13,723 nt of DNA from Lachnospiraceae bacterium (GTDB lineage Bacteria; Bacillota; Clostridia; Lachnospirales; Lachnospiraceae). A program made the translations under genes and the position numbers. The stretch covers positions 1 through 13,723 of the forward strand of contig JAJPYH010000083.1 of assembly GCA_021205045.1 (NCBI GenBank), given 5' to 3'. The notes below the pieces were generated by a model. It was not told the DNA's origin. It worked only from the letters and a program-made list of their open reading frames with translations, and made no database searches. Numbering within the stretch: position 1 is the stretch's first letter; each line of letters begins with the position of its first letter. Below are positions 6,376 through 13,722 of the stretch, piece by piece.

Positions 6376-7761
6376 CTATCTGATACATAAGCTGTCTGTC
6401 ATCACACACCGTCTGCACTTGGTAAAGCTCTTCGCGCTGGTCAGACCTTCGCCGGTCCGGCTGGCAATGGTAAAGGTGGCATAACCCTCTCCTCCGAAGC
6501 CCAGCGCCGCATAAGACGGTCCGTTCTTAACCAGAATAGCTGTATCAATGGCCTTGGCGTATTTGGTGATATTGTCCACATTCTTGGAATGGATATGAGC
6601 GGAATGACGGTTGCCATGCTCCAGCCATACTGCTTTCTCCACAGCGTCATCAAAGTCCTTCGCCCTGACAATTCCCAGAATAGGCATCATCAGCTCTGTG
6701 GTGATCAGCGGATGCTCTTTTTCGCCCTCAAAAATAATGCAACGGATATTATCCGGCACTTCCACGCCGATCATGGAAAGCAGTACCTTCGCGGATCTGC
6801 CTACACACTTACGGTTCAGAGCGCCCTTTTCCGTGATCACGGTCTTCGCCAGCTTATCCTGTTCCTCCTTGGAAGCGAGATAGCATCCCTGCTCCGTGAG
6901 CATATAATGCATCAGCTCATCCATAATAGAGGAAACCGCTACGACCTCCTTCTCAGCGATGCAGGGAAGGTTATTGTCAAAGGTACAGCCGTTGACGATG
7001 TCCTGAGCTGCCTTGCGGATATCCGCCGTCTCATCCACCAGGGCGGGCGGATTGCCTGCTCCGGCGCCGATCCCCTTCTTGCCGCTGGAAAGAACGGTCG
7101 TCACCACACCGGTGCCGCCGGTAGCGACCAGAAGCTGAATATCCTTATGCTTCATCATATAATTGCTGGTGGCCACAGTGGGCTTCTCCACGGTGCAGGC
7201 CACGTTGTCAGGGCCGCCCGCCTCAATGGAAGCTTCATTGATCATATTGATGGCAAAGATGGTGGTCTTGACCGCCTGCGGATGGGGGTTGAACACCACG
7301 GTATTGCCGCCGGCAATCATACCGATGGAATTGCAGATCACCGTCTCGCTGGGATTGGTGGATGGGGTAATCGCGCCGATCACACCAAAGGGACCCATCT
7401 CCAGAAGCGTCAGTCCTCTGTCGCCGGACCAGGCAGTGGTGGTGATATCCTCTGTTCCCGGAGTCTTCTCCGCTACCAGCAGATGCTTTAAGATCTTGTC
7501 GCCCACATTGCCCATGCCGGTCTCCTGAACGCCCATGCGGGCGATGGTCTCGGCATTTTCTTTTGTCTTCTTACGAATGTTGGAAATAATCTTTTCCCTC
7601 TGATCCATGGACATGTTGCGAACGATCTTCTGCGCCGCCTTGGCCGCCTGAATAGCGTCCTCCATCTCCACGAAGACACCGTGCTTGCCGCTGGGGCTTT
7701 CCGAAATCTGAAGCTTCGCCAGCACCTCCTGTACGATGTCGTTTACCATTTGTTCGTTCAT
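6376..7761 (-). CDS. pduP: CoA-acylating propionaldehyde dehydrogenase (PduP type)
   Basis: A 461-residue aldehyde dehydrogenase of the PduP/EutE family (PduP is about 464). It oxidises propionaldehyde to propionyl-CoA with NAD+. Residues 3-18 (EQMVNDIVQEVLAKLQ) are the encapsulation peptide, followed by a short SESPSGKHG linker. The NAD-binding region includes ITPSTNPSE (131-139) and ATGGTG (213-218). The catalytic cysteine is C267 in FDNNLPC. A terminal C449-x2-C452 pair and C459 are of unknown meaning. The ATG at 7761 follows AGGAG at 8 bases. It is preceded by a 133-base gap with a hairpin and followed after 20 bases by the alcohol dehydrogenase, so the NADH-making and NADH-using enzymes are translated side by side. 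Confidence 0.95.
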   Translation of the reverse strand: MNEQMVNDIVQEVLAKLQISESPSGKHGVFVEMEDAIQAAKAAQKIVRNMSMDQREKIISNIRKKTKENAETIARMGVQETGMGNVGDKILKHLLVAEKTPGTEDITTTAWSGDRGLTLLEMGPFGVIGAITPSTNPSETVICNSIGMIAGGNTVVFNPHPQAVKTTIFAINMINEASIEAGGPDNVACTVEKPTVATSNYMMKHKDIQLLVATGGTGVVTTVLSSGKKGIGAGAGNPPALVDETADIRKAAQDIVNGCTFDNNLPCIAEKEVVAVSSIMDELMHYMLTEQGCYLASKEEQDKLAKTVITEKGALNRKCVGRSAKVLLSMIGVEVPDNIRCIIFEGEKEHPLITTELMMPILGIVRAKDFDDAVEKAVWLEHGNRHSAHIHSKNVDNITKYAKAIDTAILVKNGPSYAALGFGGEGYATFTIASRTGEGLTSAKSFTKCRRCVMTDSLCIR

Positions 7762-7778
7762 ATTCAGAACTCCTGTCT

Positions 7779-7798
7779 GTACGGCATATCCGCCGTAC
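7779..7798 (-). other. Intercistronic stem-loop before the aldehyde dehydrogenase
   Basis: GTACGGC (7779-7785) pairs perfectly with GCCGTAC (7792-7798) around a 6-base loop, just upstream of the AGGAG site of the aldehyde dehydrogenase, within a 133-base gap. A weaker ACAGC/GCTGT pairing lies further upstream in the gap. No U tract or promoter is evident. Confidence 0.45.
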
Positions 7799-7894
7799 TG
7801 TTATTGCTGATGTTCTTATTCACAGCTGCTTTGCTGTCATGTGTTCAAACTGCCTCACTCCATGTGCAAAAGCATCTGCCGCATACCATTCTGC

Positions 7895-8464
7895 TCAAAT
7901 TCCCGCTGCCATCTGTGCGAATACCTCCTCCGCGTAATGCGCCAGGTAAGTATCCTGCTCGGCCGTTCCTCCGCTGACCCCGAAGGCGCCAATGATGGCA
8001 TTATCAATCTTTAAAGGCACTCCGCCGCCGAAAATCACAATCCTGCCGCCGTTGGTATACTGGATTCCATAAAGCGGCTCCCCCGGCTGACTCAGCTTTC
8101 CAAGCGCCTCTGTAGACATCTGAAAGGCAATAACGGTGTAGGTTTTATTTAAAGCCACATCGTAGCTGCCCATAAACGCGCCGTCCATACAGCGCACCGC
8201 CACCGGATTGCCATGGGCGTCCGCCACTGCAGTGACCACCTTCATTCCCATATCCCGGGCCTTTGCTTCCACTTTTTTCATCAAAAGCTCCGCGCTGTCC
8301 AAAGTAATATTGAAGGTGCGGTGAGTCAGCCGGGAAGCGGCCGCTCTCCCGATACCATTCCCGGCCAGAACGGAACGGACAATTTCTGAAATCACCTGTT
8401 CGTTGCGGCCGCCACTGCCATTTCCGGAAAATGAGCCTGCTTCCCTGTGCTCTGTCGCACTCAT
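7895..8464 (-). CDS. GlcG/HbpS-family (PduO C-terminal domain-like) protein with encapsulation peptide
   Basis: A 189-residue protein whose residues from about 45 on form one GlcG/HbpS (DUF336) domain, the fold found as the C-terminal half of PduO. Typical segments are TVADAHGNPVAV-like (VTAVADAHGNPVAVRCMDG), ALNKTYTVIAFQMST, GGRIVIFGGGVPLK and IGAFGVSGGTAEQD. The adenosyltransferase half of PduO is absent, in keeping with a B12-independent dehydratase. Some family members bind heme; whether this one does cannot be told. Residues 21-36 (NEQVISEIVRSVLAGN) match the encapsulation-peptide core of the other enzymes, but sit behind a 20-residue Gly/Ser-rich head instead of at the extreme N-terminus. 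The start ATG overlaps the aldolase stop by one base (TAATG), with GGAA 8 bases upstream, so translation is coupled. Confidence 0.88.
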   Translation of the reverse strand: MSATEHREAGSFSGNGSGGRNEQVISEIVRSVLAGNGIGRAAASRLTHRTFNITLDSAELLMKKVEAKARDMGMKVVTAVADAHGNPVAVRCMDGAFMGSYDVALNKTYTVIAFQMSTEALGKLSQPGEPLYGIQYTNGGRIVIFGGGVPLKIDNAIIGAFGVSGGTAEQDTYLAHYAEEVFAQMAAGI

Positions 8465-9297
8465 TATTTCATTCCAAGCTGAGCCAGCACCTGTTTGGTG
8501 ATCTCCGCCACCACTTCGGGGCTGACATCCTTCGCTTCGTTATTAACTGAGCCAGTGACCGCGCCTACGTTGGAGGAAGAGCATCCGCCGCCGCAGTTGT
8601 GGCAGTTCTGGCCGTCCTTATTCAGGCACAGGTTGGCCGGATGCTTACCCGGCATGCCGAACTTTCTGCGGATCTCATACAGCTTCTCTACGGTAGCCTT
8701 GTCAAACTCCTTGGGGCCGCCCAGCTGCTTTGCCTTGTAAAGAAGCTCCGCGTAGAACTCCACGGACTCGGTCTTGTAGTACGCCGCGGTCAGGTCAGTG
8801 GACCAGGTCAGGGTGCCGTGGCTCTCCAGCAGTACTGCGTCATAATAGGGAAGATATTTTTCCAGATTGTCCGGAATCTCCATGGTAGAGGGAGTGCCGT
8901 ACTCCGCAATCGGCACGCAGCCCAAAGCAATCACGGCTTCCGGCATAATCGGCTGGGTCAGCGGAATACCGGCAATGGCAAAGGCTGTCGCATAGGTAGG
9001 ATGAGCATGCACCACTGCTCCCACATCCGGCCTCTTCTCATAGACTCTCATGTGCATTTTGATCTCAGAAGAGGGCTTAAAGCCGCGGTTGGCCTGGATC
9101 ACATTGCCCTTCTCATCCACCTTGCAGATAAATTCCGGGGTCATGAAACCCTTGGAAACACCGGTAGGAGTGCACAGGAACTCATGGTCATTCAGCTTGA
9201 CGGAAATATTACCGTCATTGGCAGCTACCATGTTTCTGTTGTAGATTCTCTTGCCGATGTCGCAGATCTGCTGTTTCAGTTCGTACTCATTTACCAT
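8464..9297 (-). CDS. fucA: Class II fuculose/rhamnulose-phosphate aldolase with C-terminal encapsulation peptide
   Basis: A 277-residue zinc aldolase. Residues 1-215 are the FucA-type domain. E78 (PSSE), H97 and H99 (HAHP) and H160 (ESHGT) match the catalytic glutamate and zinc histidines of E. coli FucA (73, 92, 94, 155) with the same spacing. It cleaves L-fuculose-1-phosphate, or the rhamnose analogue, to DHAP and L-lactaldehyde; which sugar is used cannot be decided here. Beyond the catalytic domain lies a cysteine cluster (C224-x7-C232-x2-C235-x3-C239), then a flexible Ser/Asn/Gly linker, then an encapsulation peptide (PEVVAEITKQVLAQLGMK, 260-277). E. coli FucA is about 215 residues, so some 60 residues are extra. 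The ATG at 9297 follows AAGGAGG at 10 bases. Confidence 0.95.
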   Translation of the reverse strand: MVNEYELKQQICDIGKRIYNRNMVAANDGNISVKLNDHEFLCTPTGVSKGFMTPEFICKVDEKGNVIQANRGFKPSSEIKMHMRVYEKRPDVGAVVHAHPTYATAFAIAGIPLTQPIMPEAVIALGCVPIAEYGTPSTMEIPDNLEKYLPYYDAVLLESHGTLTWSTDLTAAYYKTESVEFYAELLYKAKQLGGPKEFDKATVEKLYEIRRKFGMPGKHPANLCLNKDGQNCHNCGGGCSSSNVGAVTGSVNNEAKDVSPEVVAEITKQVLAQLGMK

Positions 9298-9339
9298 TTT
9301 TCTGGTTCCTCCTTGAAATAATTAGGTAATGTTTTTATG

Positions 9340-9858
9340 TTAAATGTTAATTAACTGCCCTTCATTGTCCTGCGGATCATTGCCGGTTAAGTGAGATGAG
9401 GCTTCTTCCTGTTCCCAGGGAAGCACATCGCCGTCCTCCCGCAGATATTCCAAAAGCTCCGCCACGCCCTCTCCGGCCTTCGAATCCACAAAGAAAATCT
9501 TTTTGCATCCCGCCAGCCGAAGCCACTTTGCACTCCTTTCCGGATTGGCTCCCTCAACGTCGATCTTGGTTACGATGCCGATCACCTCCCGGTTGCACAT
9601 GCAGGTCACATTGGGCGGATAGAGGGAAAAGGGCTCGGTGGCCGCCAGTAAAAGTCCCACAATCTGCGCCTCATAAGTGTAAAGCGCCAGCGCATGACCC
9701 AGCACATGAGTCTGCAGATATTCTCCCGGCGTATCAATGATCACATCAAAATTGTTAATATACTGCGTCTTATGGTAGGTAATGGTATTGCCCCTCAGCG
9801 CCTGCGTCAGCGTGGTCTTGCCGCATTCGCTGCGTCCCATGAAAATAATCTTTTTCAT
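9340..9858 (-). CDS. eutP: EutP/PduV-family small GTPase-like protein
   Basis: A 172-residue P-loop protein of the EutP/PduV family. The Walker A motif is GRSECGKTT (8-16), DTPGE (42-46) is the G3 motif and TKID (97-100) is the G4 motif. PduV has been linked to positioning Pdu microcompartments in the cell, and EutP was reported to have acetate kinase activity; neither role can be assigned from sequence. The last 30 or so residues (from about 143) form an acidic, Gln/Asn-rich tail that seems longer than in the E. coli proteins. The ATG at 9858 has only a weak GAGAAG upstream and lies 10 bases after the PduU-like stop, so it probably depends on coupling. Confidence 0.92.
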   Translation of the reverse strand: MKKIIFMGRSECGKTTLTQALRGNTITYHKTQYINNFDVIIDTPGEYLQTHVLGHALALYTYEAQIVGLLLAATEPFSLYPPNVTCMCNREVIGIVTKIDVEGANPERSAKWLRLAGCKKIFFVDSKAGEGVAELLEYLREDGDVLPWEQEEASSHLTGNDPQDNEGQLINI

Positions 9859-9868
9859 GCCGCTTCTC

Positions 9869-10246
9869 TCATGTCTTGGTCACCGGGCAGACGGTGTATC
9901 CCAGCACATCCTGTACATAGGTTAAAATTGCCTTTACCGCCGCTTCCACCTCTGAAACAGAGCCTGTAATAATTAAAGATCCGCTGAAGCGATCCACGAA
10001 CCCCAGCTCCGCGCCGGAGGATTTTGCCGCGATATCCGCCATAATAATGGCCGTCTCCGCAGGGGAGACAGTCAGAACCCCGATAGCCGATTTCACATAT
10101 TCTACTCTCGGGTCCAGCCCCAGCTTCTCATAGAGAATCGGATCCGGGTTGGCGATAATGTGCGCCAGGGTAATCTGGCGGCCCGGCACCAGCTCCTGTA
10201 CAATGCGCTGTTTTCCATTCTCTGAGTCTTTATCTAAAAAAGCCAC
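9869..10246 (-). CDS. pduU: PduU/EutS-like circularly permuted shell protein
   Basis: A 125-residue permuted BMC-H protein. It matches PduU through VQELVPGRQITLAHIIANP (16-34, the segment forming the small beta barrel that caps the hexamer pore in PduU), then SAIGVLTVSPAETAIIMADIA and GFVDRFSGSLIITGSVSEVE. Family length is about 115-120. Such proteins are minor shell components, and PduU has been reported to associate with PduV, which fits the EutP/PduV gene 10 bases downstream. I chose the GTG at 10246: GGAGG lies 5 bases upstream, and it begins one base after the activase stop. Longer in-frame readings back to 10318 run into the activase gene and do not resemble PduU. Confidence 0.93.
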   Translation of the reverse strand: MAFLDKDSENGKQRIVQELVPGRQITLAHIIANPDPILYEKLGLDPRVEYVKSAIGVLTVSPAETAIIMADIAAKSSGAELGFVDRFSGSLIITGSVSEVEAAVKAILTYVQDVLGYTVCPVTKT

Positions 10247-10247
10247 A

Positions 10248-11039
10248 TCACCCTCCAATCTGACATTCCAGACTGCTGTTATTCTCAACCACTCTTTTGA
10301 GCATTTCCATATGCTCATTGGTCGGCGGCAGAATATCCTTCATCATATACTCCCGGCCCAGGCCCTCGTATTTATCCTGTCCAAGCCTGTGATAAGGCAG
10401 CAGATGAATCCTCTCCACCCCAGGCAGCTTGTCCGCGAAACGGGCAATGTCCCGGATTTCCTCCGCTGTGTCATTGAAGGTTGGAATCACCGGCACCCGG
10501 ATGGAAAGCCTGGTCTGACCGCTTTGCGCCACCCTTCTGGCATTCTCCAGCATCAGCTCGTTGCTTCGCCCTGTAAATTCCTTATGCTTACGCGGATTCA
10601 TATGCTTGATATCCATCAGATACTGATCCAGATACGGCAGGATGCTCTCGATCACTTCATATTTAGCACAGGCCATACTTTCCATGGCTGTGGGAATTCC
10701 CACTGCTTTCGCCGCATGAAGCAAATCCCTGGCAAAAGCAGGCTGACAGAGGCTCTCTCCTCCGGATAAGGTCAGGCCGCCGCCGCTTCTGCGGTAATAG
10801 CCCCTGTCCTTCTCCACCTCATGCATGGCCTCCTCCACCGTCACGTCCCGGCCGATGATCTTCGGCTTTCCCTGCACCATCATGGTCTGAATGGAATATT
10901 CCTGGGACTCCGGGTTACAGCACCAGCGGCATCGAAGCACACAGCCCTTCAGGAACACAATGGTCCGGATACCGTCACCGTCATGGATGGAGTAACGCTG
11001 GATATCAAAAATCCGGCCTTTTGTCTGTAAATAATCCAT
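10248..11039 (-). CDS. Glycyl radical enzyme activase (radical SAM)
   Basis: A 263-residue radical SAM enzyme that installs the glycyl radical on the dehydratase by reductive cleavage of S-adenosylmethionine. The SAM-cluster motif is C33-x3-C37-x2-C40, followed by CNPES, and the SAM-binding motif GGGLTLSGGE lies at 86-95. Between them there is no cysteine-rich ferredoxin-like insert, which many diol-dehydratase and CutD-type activases carry, so this is a compact single-cluster activase like the pyruvate formate-lyase activase. Its ATG directly follows the dehydratase TAG with no base between, and AGGGG lies 6 bases upstream, so the two are translationally coupled. No encapsulation peptide is evident. 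An external reductant (flavodoxin, ferredoxin or PduS) would be needed. Confidence 0.95.
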   Translation of the reverse strand: MDYLQTKGRIFDIQRYSIHDGDGIRTIVFLKGCVLRCRWCCNPESQEYSIQTMMVQGKPKIIGRDVTVEEAMHEVEKDRGYYRRSGGGLTLSGGESLCQPAFARDLLHAAKAVGIPTAMESMACAKYEVIESILPYLDQYLMDIKHMNPRKHKEFTGRSNELMLENARRVAQSGQTRLSIRVPVIPTFNDTAEEIRDIARFADKLPGVERIHLLPYHRLGQDKYEGLGREYMMKDILPPTNEHMEMLKRVVENNSSLECQIGG

Positions 11040-13565
11040 CTAGAACCCCTGCTCCGTCCTGCGGATGATGTCATCCTGCAAGGACTTGGAAAGTGTTGTA
11101 AACAATGCGCTGTAGCCAGCCACACGGACGACCAGATGAGCATATTTCTCCGGATGCTTCTGCGCGTCCAGGAGCGTATCCCGATCTACCACATTAAACT
11201 GCATGTGGCTTCCCTTCTGATCAAAATAGGTACGAACCAGCGCCACAAAATTGTCCAGCCCCTTCTCGCCGCTTAAGGCAGTGGGATGGAATTTCTGGTT
11301 CAGCAGTGTCCCGTTGGAAGCGATGCCATGATCCAGCCTGGATACAGAATTGGCCGTGGCTGTGGGTCCGTGTACATCCTTCCCCGCGGTAGGCGATACT
11401 CCGTCTGCCACCGGTGTATGAGCAAGCCTTCCGTCCGGCGTTGCCCCGGTCTGAGCGCCCAGAGGCACATTGGCTGATACCGGGTACAACCCGGCCTGGA
11501 AGATACCTCCCCTGGGATTTTTGTATTCCGGAAGCGTCCTGGTATAGACATAGGCCGCGTCTCTCGCCATGGCGTCCACCTCAGGATCATCATTGCCAAA
11601 CTTCGGCACTTCTGCAATCCATTCCAGAATCTCATCAAAGCGCTTCTGATCTTCCTCGGAGATCTTCGCGGACTGCACCTGCTTCACAATGCCCTCCGCC
11701 GCGGCTGCGTCCACCGCAGCCCCCTGCTCCTTCAGACTTCCAATAATGCGCAGAGAAATATCCGCGATGCTGTCCTTGTCCAGTCCCTTGCCGAAATTCA
11801 GCATCAGCGCCCGCTTCAGTTCCTTCATGGAGACCTTCTTTTCCTCAAAGACCAGCTTCTTCACCGTAAATAAGGAATCCGCCACATTGGCAATTCCAAA
11901 GCCCTGAGGCCCGGTGAAATTATAAATGGCGCCGCCCTCCTGCAGGGACTTGCCCCGTTTCATGCAGTCGTCCACCATACAGGACTCGAAGGGAAGAGGG
12001 CAGAGCGTAGCGTGAGCCACATCAATACAGTTGTCCGCATTCACCAGCAGGGAAATAAAATAATTCATCTGTGCCTTGTAGGCGTCATAAAACTCGTCAA
12101 AGGAGGTCATCTCCTCCACAGGCTTTGTCTTCACACCTACAAGCTCACCCTTATCATAGCCGCTCTCAAACACAGTCTCCAGCGGTCGGCACATATTAAA
12201 GAACGCGGCATCATGCCAACCCTCGGTTTTGCCCGCCTTCTGAGGCTCCACGCAGCCGATAATGTTGTATTCTCTGGCGTCCTCCAGGGTCAGTCCTCTG
12301 CTCATCAGAGAGGGGATGATCACTTCGTCATTATAATAAGCGGGGAAACCAATGCCCGTTCTGGTCAGGCTGGCCGCTTTGATTAACAATGCGTGAGGAG
12401 AGCCGTTCCACACGCGGATAGACAGGGACGGCTGGGGCAGGAACACATGGGCAGAAGCGCTAATGCACATAAAGGACAGATCGTTGGTCACATCCTGACC
12501 GTTCCTGTCCTGCCCGCCCACGATCAGATTCTGGAACAGGCTGTAGCCCGCAAAGCCCTCGGCACTTACCGCGTCACGGCATTTATTTAAGTCATTTAAT
12601 TTTACCCAGATGCAGTCGATCAGTTCCTGCGCCGCCTCACGGGTGATCGCGCCGCTGTCCAGATCTTTCTTGTAATAAGGATACATATACTGATCGAAGC
12701 GCCCCGGGGAAATGGAATGCCCGCTGGACTCGATCTGTAACAGCTGCTGCACAAACCAGAAGCTCTGGCAGGCCTCCCAGAAGGAAGTCGCCCCTTTACG
12801 CGGCACGTTCGAGCAGTTGGCCGCGATCTGCAAAAGCTCCTTTTTGCGCGTTGCGTTGCTCTCTTTGGCCGCCATCTCTTTGGCCAGTGCCGCATAACGC
12901 TCCGCGTAACGAATCACCGCTTCACAGCTGATAATCACCGCCTGCAGAAAACGGGATCTGGTGGCATAATCCGCGTCCCCTGGCTTGCATTCCTCCAGAT
13001 ATCCCTGAGCCTCGGCAATGATACCCTCATAGCCGATGGCCAGCACCTTTTCATACTGCACAGTCACATGACCCACGCCGTTATAAAAATAATTGCCCGG
13101 TGTGAAATAATTGTGCTCCATGGCCTTTAAAGTCTCAGGCGCCATATAGGAGGTGGCCAGTTCGCTGGTGGTCTTGCCCTTCCAGTAAGGATGAACTTCT
13201 CTTAACTCTTTCTTGGTCTGTTCAGATATGTAGAAGGGATCGGCCTTGCGGTATTCCACAGTGTCGAACTCCGCCTCCAGCCATTCCCAGGAAAACTCCG
13301 GGTAGGTCTGGCAGCCTCTGGGCGCGATGGTGGTACTGCCCACCACCAGCTCATTGTCTCTGATGATAATAGGAATATGGTCAAGAATATGCGCGAAAGC
13401 TTTTGCCCGTCGCGTGACGATGGGCTGGCCCTCTGTGGCACGATAGCTTTCTGTTAGAAGAACCGCTCTGGCGGACTCGATCTCCGGCATCTTTTTGAAC
13501 AGATGCTCCACCAGCTTGGGAATACGGTCGGTTTTCGGGATTTCAACAGTATAATAACGCTCCAT
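11040..13565 (-). CDS. B12-independent glycyl radical 1,2-propanediol dehydratase
   Basis: An 841-residue glycyl radical enzyme that dehydrates 1,2-propanediol to propionaldehyde (glycerol may be a side substrate). The thiyl site is C438 in GCVEP with E440. The glycyl radical site is G817 in VRVAGYSA. Residues that distinguish diol dehydratases are present: H166 (GVGH), H283-S284 (SGHS) and D452, 14 residues after the catalytic cysteine, as in the glycerol dehydratase of Clostridium butyricum (C433/D447). This argues against pyruvate formate-lyase and choline lyase. Numbering agrees with what I recall for the Roseburia inulinivorans propanediol dehydratase. The ATG at 13565 follows AAGGA at 6 bases. 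An earlier in-frame ATG at 13637 lies inside the promoter and is rejected. No encapsulation peptide precedes the domain, unlike the other lumen enzymes. It is the first gene of the operon. Confidence 0.96.
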   Translation of the reverse strand: MERYYTVEIPKTDRIPKLVEHLFKKMPEIESARAVLLTESYRATEGQPIVTRRAKAFAHILDHIPIIIRDNELVVGSTTIAPRGCQTYPEFSWEWLEAEFDTVEYRKADPFYISEQTKKELREVHPYWKGKTTSELATSYMAPETLKAMEHNYFTPGNYFYNGVGHVTVQYEKVLAIGYEGIIAEAQGYLEECKPGDADYATRSRFLQAVIISCEAVIRYAERYAALAKEMAAKESNATRKKELLQIAANCSNVPRKGATSFWEACQSFWFVQQLLQIESSGHSISPGRFDQYMYPYYKKDLDSGAITREAAQELIDCIWVKLNDLNKCRDAVSAEGFAGYSLFQNLIVGGQDRNGQDVTNDLSFMCISASAHVFLPQPSLSIRVWNGSPHALLIKAASLTRTGIGFPAYYNDEVIIPSLMSRGLTLEDAREYNIIGCVEPQKAGKTEGWHDAAFFNMCRPLETVFESGYDKGELVGVKTKPVEEMTSFDEFYDAYKAQMNYFISLLVNADNCIDVAHATLCPLPFESCMVDDCMKRGKSLQEGGAIYNFTGPQGFGIANVADSLFTVKKLVFEEKKVSMKELKRALMLNFGKGLDKDSIADISLRIIGSLKEQGAAVDAAAAEGIVKQVQSAKISEEDQKRFDEILEWIAEVPKFGNDDPEVDAMARDAAYVYTRTLPEYKNPRGGIFQAGLYPVSANVPLGAQTGATPDGRLAHTPVADGVSPTAGKDVHGPTATANSVSRLDHGIASNGTLLNQKFHPTALSGEKGLDNFVALVRTYFDQKGSHMQFNVVDRDTLLDAQKHPEKYAHLVVRVAGYSALFTTLSKSLQDDIIRRTEQGF

Positions 13566-13616
13566 GGGAATTCCTTTCGTTTGACTGTTACAACTCACGA
13601 TAACTTCTAACTCCAC

Positions 13617-13645
13617 ATTATATAAGGGCTTCATCATAAAGTCAA
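13617..13645 (-). promoter_or_regulatory. Sigma-A promoter of the operon
   Basis: On the minus strand TTGACT (-35, 13640-13645) and TATAAT (-10, 13617-13622) are separated by exactly 17 bases. The predicted transcript would start near 13610, giving a leader of about 45 bases before the dehydratase ATG. The near-consensus match suggests that a regulator outside the window represses or modulates it. Confidence 0.85.
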
Positions 13646-13687
13646 CAAAATAATTTGATGTTTTTCTTGGTTTTATAAGCCATTTAT

Positions 13688-13722
13688 GATAATGTCCTTA
13701 TATACCACAAGAGAAAATGTCC
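13688..13722 (-). promoter_or_regulatory. Direct repeat upstream of the promoter, possible regulator site
   Basis: On the minus strand GGACATTATC (complement of 13688-13697) and GGACATTTTC (complement of 13713-13722) differ at one base and lie 25 bases apart, about 43 bases upstream of the -35 box. Paired direct half-sites upstream of -35 are typical of AraC-family activators, which often control such loci. This assignment is inference. The rest of 13646-13687 is AT-rich without another clear site. Confidence 0.35.

Noticed and set aside
5744..7491. Long plus-strand open frames over the alcohol and aldehyde dehydrogenase genes
   Set aside because: They are antisense to clear enzymes, have no ribosome binding sites, and their translations are His/Arg-rich nonsense without domains.
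7895..8464. Calling the GlcG-like gene a full PduO adenosyltransferase
   Set aside because: The adenosyltransferase domain is absent; only the DUF336-type half is present, and the operon is B12-independent.
8599..9321. 240-codon plus-strand frame antisense to the aldolase
   Set aside because: Shadow of the aldolase codon pattern; no ribosome binding site and no recognisable domain.
11040..13565. Reading the glycyl radical enzyme as pyruvate formate-lyase or choline TMA-lyase
   Set aside because: The single catalytic cysteine context GCVEP with D452 at +14, H166 and H283 matches diol/glycerol dehydratases; pyruvate formate-lyase has adjacent cysteines.
13566..13637. Upstream in-frame start for the dehydratase, adding 24 residues
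   Set aside because: The ATG lies between the -35 and -10 boxes of the promoter, has no ribosome binding site, and the added residues do not resemble the family; ATG at 13565 has a good AAGGA.
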